64,000 nt of DNA from Microbotryum silenes-acaulis (GCA_003665825.1 QPFY01000002.1:620001-684000); one strand, 5' to 3'. Numbered from the stretch's first letter, positions 1 to 12,100 are shown. The notes: a model not told the origin generated them from the letters alone. Translations and numbers: made by a program.

Positions 1-1519
1 GTGCTGCTCGGTCATCAGCCGCTAACGGTCGTGTTGACACCACCCGATCTTCGGTAAAGTAGATACCTACTACACCGCATAAAATTTTGCTCACCTAGTA
101 AAGACGAGTGGGCATGTGCTGTGTTCAGATTGTTCTCACGGCAAGGAGAGCGCCGCCGACAGCCTCAGATTGCTTGGCTGAACTGCGCATATATTGGATC
201 GACGGCTTCGGAACGATTCACCCCCATTTTCACTCACCTGCCGGCGCTTGCACGATTACGTTATCGTAACAAGCAAACTTTGCTTGCGCAGTAGCAAGAT
301 CATTTGGTGTCTGTCTTTATTGCAAGCCTTCTGATGACGATTCCGCCGCAGATAGGCAGGCTGGGCAACTTACGTTTCTTTAGCGGCTTCTAATTTTCCG
401 AAGCGACGACGACGGCGGAGCATGAGGACGGTCTAGCTACTTTTCACTTTGAACGCCACCGTCCATGCCATAGGTATGTAGATAGGTAGTACCAAACCTC
501 AGCTATCTCTTTCCTTTCTGCTCAGCTTCGGTAGACCGGCCCATTCGGGTCGTGCAGCCGACGCTGCACTCTGTAAGCTCGCTCCTCATCGGATTGTTTG
601 ACGTTATCTCCGACTCGGCTCCGCGTTCAAGCGAAGAACACAGTCTCCTGCTTGGACGGGGGATCACAAAGCTCTTGAACCCCAGCGTAGAGACACGAGT
701 GTATGTTCACGAACGTGAGGGGCGCTCCTGAGGGGTTCGACAGCGACGTCTGCCTCAAGCGAGAGAAGCGCCGCTCGTGAACGAAGAGGGGCTCAGGCCA
801 GTGATTGGCCGTGCGGCTGGCAACATCTGGGCAGCTGCCCCGGAGCAAGCAGATTTAGGGACTAGCCCGGCGCCGGTTTGCGCTCGGGGGCGGCCCAGTG
901 CCATGCGTCGAGCGTGGGGAAGACCGCAAGTCGACCGACGCGACCCCCTCGGGTCTACCCGCGCGCCGCCGACAGTTTCTTCTTTGCATTGGCGCCGTGC
1001 CGACAAAAGGGCATCTTTAATTCACCGCCTTGGGAAAATGTTTCTCCACCATACTTTTGTGTTCTACCTGCACCTTCAATTCAATTCACATCACACATCA
1101 CCAAGAGTCCCAACCTCCACCTTCGTCCTCTTTTGTGCACGCCATTTTCGAGCCTTGACTCACGCTCATAATTGAATCCCGTCGATCCGACCCGATTCTC
1201 GCGCGCGGCGCTGGCTGTCACGTTCAAATCTCTCGTCGGAATCGCAGGCGCCCTCAAGTCGCGACGCTTTCACGGCCTGTCCTCTCTTTGCCGCAGCCCC
1301 TCCTCTTCGCCTCGATCTACCCTACAAACCCCGGCCGCACTCTCTTCAGCTTGACACCATCTGCTTGCGTGTCCTCACAGCTTCGACTAGACCTTTCATC
1401 AACGCCCGCATCAAACCACCGCTCGTTTGCTGGGTGCTCGACTGCCGCCGCCCACCGTTCGCTGTCCCAACCGGCCTCTGCCTGTCTCTCCAACTCCGCT
1501 TGTCAGCGTCGCCGTAACC
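1..1519. other. Upstream intergenic region and 5' leader of the cyclin gene
   Basis: No gene supported. The last ~500 bases are pyrimidine-rich (runs of CTC, CCTC and TCTTC), as expected of a fungal promoter and 5' leader upstream of the cyclin ATG at 1520. The short open frames here lack family motifs and plausible splice partners. Confidence 0.5.
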
Positions 1520-3333
1520 ATGGTTTCCGACCGCTTCTTCGGCTTCCAAGGTTAGTGTACTCCATTTGTTGCATTTTGTAAGCTTCTGCGTGCTCATACC
1601 GCCGTCTTGCTTTCGCTGTAGACACCGCATTATTATGCGATCATGTCATCTCGACCCTCTTTTCGGTCGGCTCATCCTTGGCCAACAACGCGCCGTCGGC
1701 CACACCTGTCTCGGTCGTCGGCGGGCTCGAGACACCACCGATGTCACCTCCTAGCCCTAAGGACCAACAACCACCCATCTTGGGCGAGTTCGTTGTGAGT
1801 GTGCAGCTCCTTTGTTTTGCGACCACGACATCTCGGCTGCGGACCGGCAATTCTTCGCGCCGCCATCGGTCTGTTTTCCATCGTGATGAAGCGCGGGGGG
1901 GAACTGGCGAGATGTCCGGGCAGGATGATCATCGTCACGCCGATCGCCCAGAGTGGTTGTGAATGAGCGTGCTTTGCGACCCGTTCAGGCGCAGGCGCGG
2001 GCGCGCTCAGGGCCGCCCGCCGCCACGCCGCGCGACTCTTAAGGCACTCGGCGCTGCGCCGCGTGGTGGCGTGCGACATGTGAGACGGTGCAGGTCGCAG
2101 GGGTTGTTGGCCGGCCTCGCCTGTGTTCGGACGACCGCATCGCCGTGCCGCGCGGCCGGGCATGATGAGACGATCGCCTTCTGAAACTTTGTAGACTTTC
2201 GCATGCTGACCGAATCATTTGGAATAATTCATCACTGCAGGCATACGCATTGTACCGAACACGACTGCCCACCAACATCATCTACCAGGCCTTGTTGTTG
2301 CTCTCTCGCCTCAAGGCTCGCTATCCGTCGGCCCGAGGGACCTCGACGTCCCCTCACCGACTATTTTTGTCGTCATTGATGCTCTCTTCGAAAATCTCGA
2401 TGGATGACACCTACTCGTAAGTTGATGCATCCATTTTCCGTTAACCCATACCTACCTGCCCCAGTGGCTTCGGATACCGTAGCGTGACTTGGAGTGCACG
2501 GTCTCATGCTACATTTTCACGTGCTCCCCGCACCGCCCCTCGTTCCCCACCCGAACCTTCCAGGAGCCGGATGGCTGACCTCAACTTTTGCTCACTTTCT
2601 TTATTGGGTACCACAGGAACAAGTCTTGGCAAGTTGTTGGTCAAGGACTATTCTCACTTCGTGAAGTGAACCAAATGGAGCGCGAGTTGTTTGCCTTCCT
2701 TGTAAGTACCGTGCAGGCGCGGAGCGAGATCGTGCGCCGATCGGAAGCCCAAATTCTAACTTGACATCTTTTGTTCGCCACTTGTAGGGCTGGAATGTCG
2801 TTGTTCGTGACGAGGAGCTCGCAGCTTGGGTTACCGAGGTCGTCGAGCCTTACAAGGTCGACCGAGACGCCGCCAGCTCCCCTGTCCTCCGCAAGACCAT
2901 GGAGGAGCGCAAGCGACGACGCGACGAACCCGCATCGGCCCCCGCTCATTTGCCTACGCCATCGCCCTCCGTCTCCAGATCGCCTTCGCCGGATTCACTT
3001 CGACACCGCAGGGCGTCCGACGCCGCCATCGCGATGCTTCATGGTGCCAACGCCGACGTTCCCTCTTCGTCGCAGCGCAGCACCCGGCAGTCGGGGCGTT
3101 CGCGTACCCGAACACCGAGCTATTGCTCCTCGCCGAGCTCTTCTCGTGGATCATCCGCTTATTCTTCTTCAACTTCATCGCCCGTCTCCGGAGCCACAAC
3201 ACCTGGGTCGCCTATCACCCCAGCCGGACCGCTGACGCCGAGTCACTGCGTCAAATCTTTTCCCGATCCTTCTGGCGAGACCAAGCACACCACAACGTCG
3301 ACCCCCGCCAGATGTGAAATCGCATCATGGTGA
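1520..3333 (+). CDS. PCL/PHO80-type G1 cyclin
   Basis: Cyclin of the Pcl/Pho80 family, which binds Pho85-type cyclin-dependent kinases in G1 and in nutrient responses. Five exons join in phase: 1520-1550, 1622-1794, 2241-2416, 2617-2701 and 2788-3333, giving about 336 residues. The start MVSDRFFGFQ is followed by a short linker with SP/TP sites. The cyclin box then runs through ALYRTRLPTNIIYQALLLL, a conserved DDTYSNKSW segment, REVNQMERELFAFLGWNV, and VRDEELAAWV. The last ~180 residues are Ser/Pro/Arg-rich and probably disordered, with many SP/TP sites. Intron 2 is long (446 bases) next to the 71-200 base introns around it. The family call is firm. Which Pcl paralogue it is cannot be decided from the sequence. 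Confidence 0.9.
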
Positions 3334-4308
3334 TGCCTCTCCTCTGTTTCTCTTGTCCACTACACTTTATTTTGCATCCCTCGCATCCCTTGCACTTCCG
3401 CTTCAGATTTGTTGCTTTCTTAGACTGATCGTTGCATTTCGCTCCGCATGATCTTTTACTCGGTTTCTCTCGTCATCCTTTCGCTCTTCCTCGCACCACT
3501 ATTACATCTCTTGCATAGTAATTTCTGTTTTACAATGTCATCCGCTATTTTTATCGCCTATTTACGAGTCGCTTAGCTGTTCGCCCTCACTCGGAGCCGG
3601 ATCTTTGAGCATGTGACATCCGGGCCGAGAAGGGTGGGTTGGCCGACGCGGAAGGCCAACCGAATAAATACGTACACTACTGGTACGGCACCTACCTACA
3701 TAGATATTCTCTCAACTTCTTGAGTCCCAGCTTCCTAGAACGTACCGGTGAGAATATAGGTAGAAGGTTCCTACGTCGGCGCTGCGTCGGGGATTCCGAA
3801 CAGCACAGCCTGACAACGCCGACAACGTCAACGCGCGGACGGCGGCAGGTACCACTACCAAAGTCGCCGGTGCGCGGCGGCTCTTTCCGACCTGGAGAAC
3901 GATGAACCGGATAATGCGCGCCCCCGCGCTCGTACGGTACTCTTATTAGACCACTACTCGCTAGGTAGCCAGCCGCCCCGTGAGACTTCTGACCTGCAGC
4001 CAAGCTGAAGCGAGCAGCGATTTCCGCTTGATGTGCAGGCCTTTTCTAGCTCACTAGCTGGCGTGCAATTTCCGCAGACCGTAACGCTTGAGCAACCTGC
4101 AATGTGGTGACACGATCCTTGCACTACATTGCATTTCCGACACTGGGCAGGGGTGCCTAGATTGGAGTGTGAGTAGGTCTAGGGTAGGTACATCTCTCGA
4201 TGACCGCACAAAAACTATCGAGCGCCTTTCCGGCTCAAAGGATGTCCCGAACCCGCCTGGGTACCTTGCGCATGACCGGGCAGCGGCCACGATCCTCCCG
4301 CTTTTATA
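3334..4308. other. Intergenic region after the cyclin gene
   Basis: A T-rich 3' untranslated and terminator-like stretch occupies about 3340-3600. The remainder has no coding signal and leads up to the foldback element. Confidence 0.5.
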
Positions 4309-4610
4309 ACTTGCCAATTGGAGCCCGTACGGCGAACGATTTTCGGTAAATCGCCCAGCCAAACCTCCAAATCGCGATTTTGAGAAGACTCTTGATTAAT
4401 CGCCGGAGCGTTCGGCAAGTTGACGATTTTTGGACTTATGGAAAACGAATGTCGTCTTTCCAGCCAAATCCGAAAATCTCAAGTACTCAAGAGGTGGGAT
4501 TTCGAGATTTTCGGAGCTGGGACCCTCGTACTCGGAGGCGAAGGCTCGCTTACTCCAAGTTGAGTCCCCGGCCAGTCTGGCATCTTGCGATTACAACATG
4601 ATCTGCGTGC
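4309..4610. repeat. Left arm of the foldback element
   Basis: Inverted partner of 4809-5050. It carries an extra block of ~48 bases (roughly 4355-4402) absent from the right arm, apparently a local duplication or insertion bounded by AATCGCC. Confidence 0.8.
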
Positions 4611-4808
4611 GCCTGGTCAACGTAGTATACTGGGTCATGACATTCAGGTTGCAGCGAGCGAGCCGCGGGCAGTCCGGGAGCGATAATCACAATTTCACAA
4701 GTTACGACAAAGAATTAGTGGTAGTTCTCAGCGAATAATGACTCAGAGTATACTAGGTTGACTAAATTGACTAGGCTCGTTTCCAGATTTTGAAAATACA
4801 ATTATATT

Positions 4809-5050
4809 GCACGTAGATCATGTTGTCATCGCAAGATGCCAGACTGGCCGGGGACTCAAATGAGCGAGTCGCCTCCGAGTACGAGGCTCTCAGCTTCGAA
4901 AACCTCAAAATCCCACCTGTTGAGTGTGGATTTTCGGATTTGGCTGGAAGAACGACATTCGATTTCCCTAAGCCCAAAAATCGTCAACTTGCCGAACGCT
5001 CCGGCGATTTTCCGAAAATCGTTTGCCGTACGGGCTCCAATTGTGGCAAC
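4809..5050. repeat. Right arm of the foldback element
   Basis: Reverse complement of the left arm with scattered substitutions. It ends near CCAATTGTGGCAAC, which mirrors TTGCCAATTGG at the left end. Confidence 0.8.
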
Positions 5051-5458
5051 AAGAGGTGGCGGATCTGGTCAGCCATACATCGTTGGTTATTAGAGGTGGC
5101 AGCGGTGTACCTCCGAAATACCCAGCTAGGGTATACGTGTTCTGGTTAGGAGCCCAGTCATCATGTTGCGGCTGGGGTGCCCCAGTCTGTAGATCATGAC
5201 GTCAGAAGGTAATGAAATGCGCTCCGTCGAGCAAGACGAAATTCCGTCCGTGCTGCGTACGCGCACTGGCCGTGGCGTTCGGACGCAAACGCCGATTACG
5301 ATCGCCCACTGCTCGAACCTAATCGAGACCACACTTGTATCGCAAGCTTCTGGAAGGCTTGGACCGCCGCCGAAGAATTATCGCCGATGACCGAACTCAG
5401 GGCGGCGTCGTCATGGTGCACCGATGCTATGTTGCGATCATCGACATCACCTTGAGGG
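5051..5458. other. Intergenic region between the foldback element and IND1
   Basis: No gene or repeat seen. It is the downstream flank of the minus-strand IND1 gene. Confidence 0.4.
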
Positions 5459-7277
5459 TCAGCTACGTCTATGCGTGAAACCATCGTGCTGCCAGTCGAT
5501 GGTAAAGAGCCTACCTCGCTTGCTTGCCTGATCGTGCGATGACGGCGCATCGAAACTAGGCGTCAATGGTCCCTTAATCGGGACCGAGGGAGCGGGGAAC
5601 CCGCGGGGAGACTCGGGTGTGCAATTTCGCATTGACGTAGAGGTGTCGACACCTCCTATCGGTTCGAGGCCACCGATGGCCGACGTCGAGGATGGCCCGC
5701 TCAAAACGACCGGTCGACCGAGATCACCCTGCTCGCTGACGTCGGCCTCGATGGGGATTTTCCCCAACAAATCGATCCCGAGCTTGGCGCAGACGCGCTC
5801 AAAGCTTTCCGGGCGTCCGAAGATGTGATGACGAGTGGACGAGCCAGGGCATATAAAGTGGGACATGTTGAGTACTGCGCCAGTGATCTGCGGTTGACAT
5901 TCGCAAAGAGGTCGAGTTTGGTCAGGACGGGTGCATGCCCATCTCTTGCTCGGGTATGAGTCAAGACTGGACTAACAGGTATGCCGAGTTTGCGAAACAT
6001 GGCTACGCCTTTGCGCGTGTCGACAATGGCTACATTTTGGGGCGTGGAGACAATGACTGACCCTGTAGTGTCGTAGTGGACGCATCGCCTCTTGGTCAGC
6101 AGCGTCGCGACGGCAAGCTCTGCGGGGCTCGTCCAAGACCTACCGTCAACCTGCACAAGCTGGCCTAAGCTCAAAGTAACATCCCCCGTCCCAGGTGGTG
6201 TATCGACGACCAACACGTCCAGGTCATGTCCCCCCGTCCCAGCTCGCCAGTCCACCTCGAAGAGCAACTGCTGAACGGCTTTCATGACCATCATCCCTCT
6301 CCAAACAACAGGCGTGTCGGCTCCGTGGTCAGCGTCGGGATCTTCGGGGTCACATGTAGTAGAGGCCGAGTTGGGCAGGAGGAATCCCATCGACATGCAA
6401 GGGATACCGTGAGCTCTCATCGGCGTCAGGCGATTGTCTGAAAGAAGATCAAGCGGATGCATCTCGAGGTCAGAACTGGGGACTGAGAGCTGGTGGTCAT
6501 ACGTGCCACCTGGCACATGCTGGGACACATACACATACATACCTTGGGTCAAGATTGGTTCTCCCAGGCCTTCCAATCCCATGAGCTTCGGTATGGACGG
6601 CCCGAAGATGTCGAGATCGAGCAAGCCGACTCTCAGTCGATTGCCGGAACTTGCTGGAAGTGAGGAGAGCGCCAGTGCGAGGTTCACTACGGATGCAAGC
6701 ATGAGAAAATGTGTCAGTGCCCGTCGAGCTGTGTGCGCCTAGGAGTATGTCGATGGTGAACGTGGTCGTAGTCGTGTGAACCGTCGGCTTTGGATTTGCA
6801 TGCGCGAGACAATCTTGAAGGTGTGCAAGAAAAGCGCCGACCTCGACATTGCCGCCAACGCTTCCGAGGTACACTATGCCCTACCCACCCGCTACACTGC
6901 TCTTGCCGACACCGCCTTTGCCACTACTGACGACCAGGACCTTGTTGACGCCGACGAGCTTGCGTTTGGCGGGGATGCCTCGTTGAGCCCGTGGCATGGT
7001 CGGTGGTGCGTCGGAGCGTGGCAGTCCCTGACGTTGCAAACCCCGGAAATAAGCTCACAAAGGGCGGATACATCAGCGTGCCGAACGACGTGTGACTCAC
7101 CAAAGGGTTTTGGTGCGACCATGTCGGGCGCGATGATGTGAATGCGCGCACCCGATCGCGTAAGGGCTGATGCAGATGCAGATGCAGATGCGAGCAAGTG
7201 CACGGGCCAGGTCGCACAAGCCAGGACAGCAGCGCACCCTGTTGCTTGCCTCGCACAACGGAGCGAGTAGCCGACAT
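5459..7277 (-). CDS. IND1: Mitochondrial Mrp/NBP35-type P-loop ATPase, complex I Fe-S assembly factor (IND1/NUBPL)
   Basis: Delivers iron-sulphur clusters to respiratory complex I in the mitochondrial matrix (family knowledge). Six exons on the minus strand join in phase: 7277-7101, 7027-6889, 6686-6543, 6437-6144, 6062-5977 and 5887-5459 (422 residues). The N terminus is Arg/Ser/His-rich without acidic residues, like a mitochondrial presequence. GIPAKRKLVGVNKV then leads into the deviant Walker A VVSSGKGGVGKSSVAVNLAL. LLDLDIFGPSIPKLMGLEG, GIPCMSMGFLLP, VVWRGMMVMKA, DTPPGTGDVTLSLGQLV and VIVSTPQNVAIVDTRKG follow, then ITGAVLNMSHFICPGSSTRH and HIFG. The family normally has CPxC here; the second Cys is Ser. 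About 75 residues after RPVVLSG do not resemble the usual short tail. The gene is divergent from the His-rich gene at 8211. Confidence 0.9.
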
Positions 7278-8210
7278 GAGGAAAACGGCGACCGATCGCG
7301 AATCTTTGCGGAGTTGTCTAGTCCGAAAGGACGAGTAGAGAAGTGCCTAGCGCAAGGCCACTTTCTATTATCGGGCGCGGCGAAACGTGGCGCGGCTCGA
7401 GCGCAGAGGTTGACTGAGAACAGCTCCAAAGAAGGGAAGCAGAGCCTAGCAGAGGGGGAAGCGCGTCGCGACGCGAAACTGCCCGCAGGAGCCGAGCGGG
7501 CAATCCGTTGGAGCGTCTCCCTCGTTAAGCCGTTGACGGTTGTTGAGTGAGGCGACTCGGAGGGCGGCCAGGCATCCCCGTCCATGTCAGTGTAACCGAC
7601 CCAGAAACTGTGAAGGCTTCTTTATTTCCGGCTCGACCACGGAGGTGTAGGTAACTAAATACAGGAGCGCTGGATGATTGCACCGCCATGGGCAAATTCC
7701 TTCGAGGGCTCGGAGCTCGGAGCTCGGAGCCTCGAGGCAGCTCATGGCGCGCCAACACGACTAATGCCTTGGCGTCGACTGGCGTGAACCGTAGAGCGCT
7801 GGGTCTATTTGAGGCTATACCGCGTCGAGTGCACTGCTCGCCGATTCAAGAACGTGTTACGGAACTCACCCCCCTTTATTCTCGGAATTGATTTCCGTGC
7901 CCACTAGTCCGGTCATTTTGGCTCCATTAATAGTCCTTTAATCCTTCACCGCCTCGGGCTCCCGGCTCTCGTCCGTCGCTCGGGATCTGCGCTCCGGGCA
8001 TCGCTCGTGAGCCCCTGGGCCTTCGAGTGCCGGGGTCCGTGACGCCTCGCGCGAGGCGCGCTCCAACGGATTGATCCCCTCGCTCGTGGATCCTGATTTA
8101 GCACACTCAGCGCAAAGCACACTCTTTCCCTCTTCCCCTTCACATCTCAGCAGCCTTCACCACCCTCGACCATATTACTACTCCGTCAGACCCCCCCACT
8201 GCCATCTACC
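7278..8210. other. Divergent promoter region between IND1 and the His-rich gene
   Basis: No gene supported. The last ~120 bases before 8211 are pyrimidine-rich (CCCTCTTCCCCTTC and similar), consistent with a core promoter and 5' leader for the plus-strand gene. Confidence 0.45.
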
Positions 8211-8791
8211 ATGGTTCACATTCATTTCCTCGTCCTCCTGTCCCTCTCGGCCTACGTCGCCGCGTCATCCTTCGCCCCCATCGGCTCCCACATCGAGTTG
8301 GCCGTCCACAAGGCTGCCCACGCTGACGCCCATGGCAAGAACCCCAAGGCTCATCGCCACACCGCACCCGGGAAGCATCACCGCCACCATGTCACCGTGC
8401 CCAAGAAGCATCACGTTCGTTCCGAGGAGGCCGCCGTTGAGAAACTTGCCTTGACTCAGAAGGCCGTCAAGCACCACCACCACAACTCCAACAAGACTGA
8501 GGATCATCACCACAAGTCCGATAAGGTTCCCCACCACAAGAACGCAACCAAGGTCGAGCACCACCACAAAAATGCGACCAAGGTCGAGCACCACCACCAC
8601 AAGGAATCGACCAAAACTCACCATCACAAGGAGACAGCCAAGCACCACCACCACAAGGCTGCTCCTCACGTTCCCGTTATGTCAGTTTTTATGCTGTTTT
8701 CCTGACCAGATCCGAGGGTTTCCGAAACTGACCCCTTTCGTCCTGACGTTTGATTTTGCACAGGGCACGCATCGTTCGCCGCGACGAGTAG
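8211..8791 (+). CDS. Secreted histidine-rich protein
   Basis: Two exons (8211-8680 and 8764-8791) encode about 165 residues. The intron starts GTCAGT and ends GCACAG; it rejoins in phase to give a short tail, ARIVRRDE. The first ~20 residues (MVHIHFLVLLSLSAYVAASS) form a clear signal peptide. The mature part is dominated by His-Lys-Asn-Thr blocks such as KHHHH, EDHHHK, VPHHKNATK and VEHHHHKES, with a few NxT sites. No enzyme domain is visible. His clusters of this kind bind Zn, Cu or Ni, so an extracellular or cell-wall metal-binding role is a reasonable inference but is not shown. I do not recognise a named family. The repeats look expanded by duplication of a unit encoding KVEHHHKNAT. Confidence 0.8.
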
Positions 8792-9166
8792 AAACTGAGT
8801 ACCGGCTTACCATGGTCATTTTTAGACTTTCTCCTGAATCGATGGGGCTGCGCTTGTGTTGCCCGTGACGAACTTCCCTTCGTTGTTTCATCCTTCGCTG
8901 TGCTCTTCGAGAAGGCGCACCCTTGTTTCACCTTCCCTCTCCCACTTTTTCATATCCGGGGGTTTGCGCATTAAGACGTAATGTACCACCTTTTCTTTTC
9001 ATATCGTTCAAACTCCTGCCCTTGCATGTGCACAGTCCTCCTGACCTTGTCGTGGCTGCGCAGCAATCTCCTCTTTCGATGGCTAGTACGGTCCGAATCA
9101 TGGCTAACTACAACGTCTCCTTCATTTTTGGATTTCGTTACGATCGCCACTGTTGGGGAGTTTGTT
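8792..9166. other. Convergent intergenic region between the His-rich gene and PFF1
   Basis: 3' flanks of two convergent genes. T-rich tracts are present and no gene is seen. Confidence 0.4.
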
Positions 9167-12100
9167 CTACACGTACGCCACACCAGCAACGGCGCTCAAG
9201 AGCATCGCATCGACGTACTCGGGCAACTGCTGCTCGAACGTTTCAAAGAACCTCATGCCAGGCTTCTGCTTCAAGCCTGCATGCCTGATCGAAGAAGGGT
9301 ACATTCCCTTCGAGTCGAGGGCGCTGTAATCAATGCGTAACCTCGCTTTGACAGCGTCCGAGCGTGAAGCATCGCCGCGTTGGCCCTTGGCACGTTGTTG
9401 TTCGCGCATGACGGCACCGAAAGTTTCTTCGTCGAGGTAGACGACGAGCGAGAGCACGAAGCGCGTCACCCCGTAGCCGGCAACGGACTTGACGTGGTGC
9501 CGAATCACGCCTCGTGCAGGTGGTTCAGGAAGATCTGCAGATCAAGTATTCGGCGACTTCAGCGTTTACACTCACGTGACAAGTTGTTTGAAAGTGGGAG
9601 CTTACCCCAGGAAACGACATCGGCATCAAAGGCGATGACGGGCCAGATCAGGCCAGGGTGCAGCATCTCGATCTCGAGCGAACGAGTGCGAGAGATGGAG
9701 TTGAGGCTCGTTCGGATAGCTTTGACTGTGAATGTCTCGGCGAAAGGGGAGACGTAGCTTGCCTCGGTTGGCGGCAGTGGTACCTTGTAAGTCGTAAGGA
9801 ACTGGCTCACGGGGAAGATGATATCTGTAGTCGGCTCTCAGACAAATCAGCATATGCTCACTTTGCGACATAGCTTCCTTCGTAAACGAACCCCAATCAG
9901 TCGAGTGGTCATGAGCGCGCAACGCCTCGGGCACCTTGTTGCTGGCCGTGAGCCCCTTGGTGGCCTCGACGAGCAGATCCTGGAAGGGTGCGCCGTCGAC
10001 GGACGCGACATGCAAGTCGAATCGAGGTGGTGTGGTAGTCGTGTTCTCCATGTGCAGAACGAGTAGACGTTTCGGGTGTAAGCGGTCGTAGGGGGAACTC
10101 GCAGGTCGCGTGAACCAACCCAGCGACGCAGCAGTGATAAAGGTGAGGAAGACGGCCGCGCGTGAGGCGCTTCGAGGTCCGAAACGGTGCAGGATAGGAG
10201 GCAGCTGGACGAAGTTGATATTTTTATCGTATCAATTTAGGGATTAACCAATTGGTATGAGCTCACGGGCTTACCATGGGAAGCACCAGGAAGCCAACAG
10301 CGGCCGTAAGCGAAGCGATGATGAAATCGACAGGAGCGTCGGCCCCAAGACGACCCGTCAACGGCACAAAAATGTCCAGGAAACCCACCAGGGCCTCAAC
10401 TCCGAGGATGAGTCCAAGAACTTGCTGGAAGAAGTAGGTCGCAAGATGGACCTCTCGTTCGGGGCCCGAGGTGAGCACATAGTCGTTGACGACAAGGGCA
10501 GTCAGATTCGAGACCAAGGTCACGGCGTAGAGGTAAGAGGATCCGACACCTAGCGCATGTCCAAGGCACAAGATGACGGTACTGTAGATAAGCTGACCCA
10601 TGAGTGTCGCATGCTCGAGCAGCGAGGATTCGTGCGCCTCGAGAGCTGGAGAGGCGCCGTGGGTGCGCACACGCTTGGCGATCGATCGTTGCAAGAGGCA
10701 GACGGCAAGAGCGGCGGGAGGACCAAAGAGATAGACAGCAAAGCTCTCGTTGCTGAACCTACGGATGGCGCTCCGTCAATGCAATGGCTACGAGACCGAA
10801 AGTTGCCCGAGGCTTTGACTAACCAGGTCATGGTCTTGCCCATCACGATCGACGTAGCCGCAGCGGCCAAGTTAGAGCCGAGGATGGCCGCCAGAAGGGA
10901 AAGTCCGACACCGGCGGTCGTCAAGACGTAAAGACGTTTGCGCTGTCTGACGAGTCGATCCGAGACGACGATGAAGGCGAGGGTTGCCAGAACTGCGTAG
11001 ATTGCGGTAGCTGAAGACGGGCAGAGTGTACATGAGTCAGTGCTGCTCGAACACAAGATACTCTGCCTCTCGAACAACGCACCTTGCGCCCTCGAATACA
11101 CGATGAAGATTTTGCCGCCCATGCTAGAGAAGAATATCGTGTCGGCCGCGCTCTTCATCTTTGGCAGCTTCTTCGCCGTCGGTGAATTGCCCAAGGCCGT
11201 CTCGTTCGAGGTCAAGTATTCGAGCAAGGCGAGCGTGTTCTCTCCCATGTGTTGCAAAGCCCCAGGTTCAATCAGCTCGGGGACATCGAGTCGAGTGTGG
11301 TAGAGGTAGGAGTTTTGGACGAGTGCCATGTCTGCCATCCGAGGGTCTATCAGTCTCTACGGTCTCTCTTCGTGGTTAGTCAAATCGAACGGCCCGACTC
11401 ACCCAATCCAGTAAGATTGCCGTACTCGACAAATTGACGGAAATCGGTGTCGGAAAGAATCAAGCCTGTCTGAAAGATCTCGCTGGCTAGGGTGGTGCCG
11501 TAAGGTCTCGGCGTCTTGGACAGGGCCTTGATCATTTCCTCCGAAGTCGCTTGGAAGACGATCTCGGGCCCTCCGACACCGCACGCTTCGAGGTTGATGA
11601 CGGCTCGGACCGAGTCCTTGAGCGGGTGCTGCGTGATGAACAAGTGCGAAGCGTCCTGAAACGATTCTTCCCCGCCGTTGAAGACTGCGCGCACACACAC
11701 CACAATCACATCAGCCTTTCTGCTCCTCTTGCGCAAAAGCCAAAGATCGAGGACTGACGAAAGATAACGCTGTTGCTCAACCTTCTCGGTGTTAAGGCCA
11801 TGACCCTCAACGCTTCCAACATGGCTGCGACACCAATCAGGTCATCGGCAGCCCCCGGACTCGGCAGCGTCGAATCGGTGTGAGCGTTGACGAGTACGGC
11901 ATTCTTCTTGGACGCGGCAGTCCCATCGGAGAGCCGGACGATGATGTTGCCGACGTCAAAGTACTTTTTCCACACCTTCTTGTTCAAGAAGTCTGTACAG
12001 GCACGACAATTGGGATCAAAGATCAGTTCCGAGCCCAGGGGCAAATTGAGACCGGGGAGTCGAGAATAGCCGAGCTATACTGGGAGCACGTGACTGAACA

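Larger units (their letters stand above)
4309..5050. mobile_element. Foldback (long terminal inverted repeat) element, non-coding
   Basis: Two long arms are inverted copies of each other: left arm about 4309-4610, right arm about 4809-5050, with a ~200 base spacer. Matching segments include TTGAGTCCCCGGCCAGTCTG (left, from 4560) against its reverse complement near 4837-4857, and GGAGCCCGTACGGC (left, 4320) against GCCGTACGGGCTCC (right, near 5025). Identity looks roughly 85% with small indels. The left arm is ~60 bases longer, mainly because of an extra ~48-base block bounded by copies of AATCGCC. No transposase frame lies inside. This is the structure of a foldback or MITE-like non-autonomous element. 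A target-site duplication could not be defined with confidence. Confidence 0.8.

Noticed and set aside
480..4200. Scattered GTAGGTA/TACCTAC words in intergenic DNA
   Set aside because: Short, irregularly spaced and found also outside promoters; not enough to call a motif.
5701..6702. Single 333-residue open frame as the whole IND1 gene
   Set aside because: It lacks the GKGGVGKS exon and runs through four introns. The spliced model recovers all family motifs.
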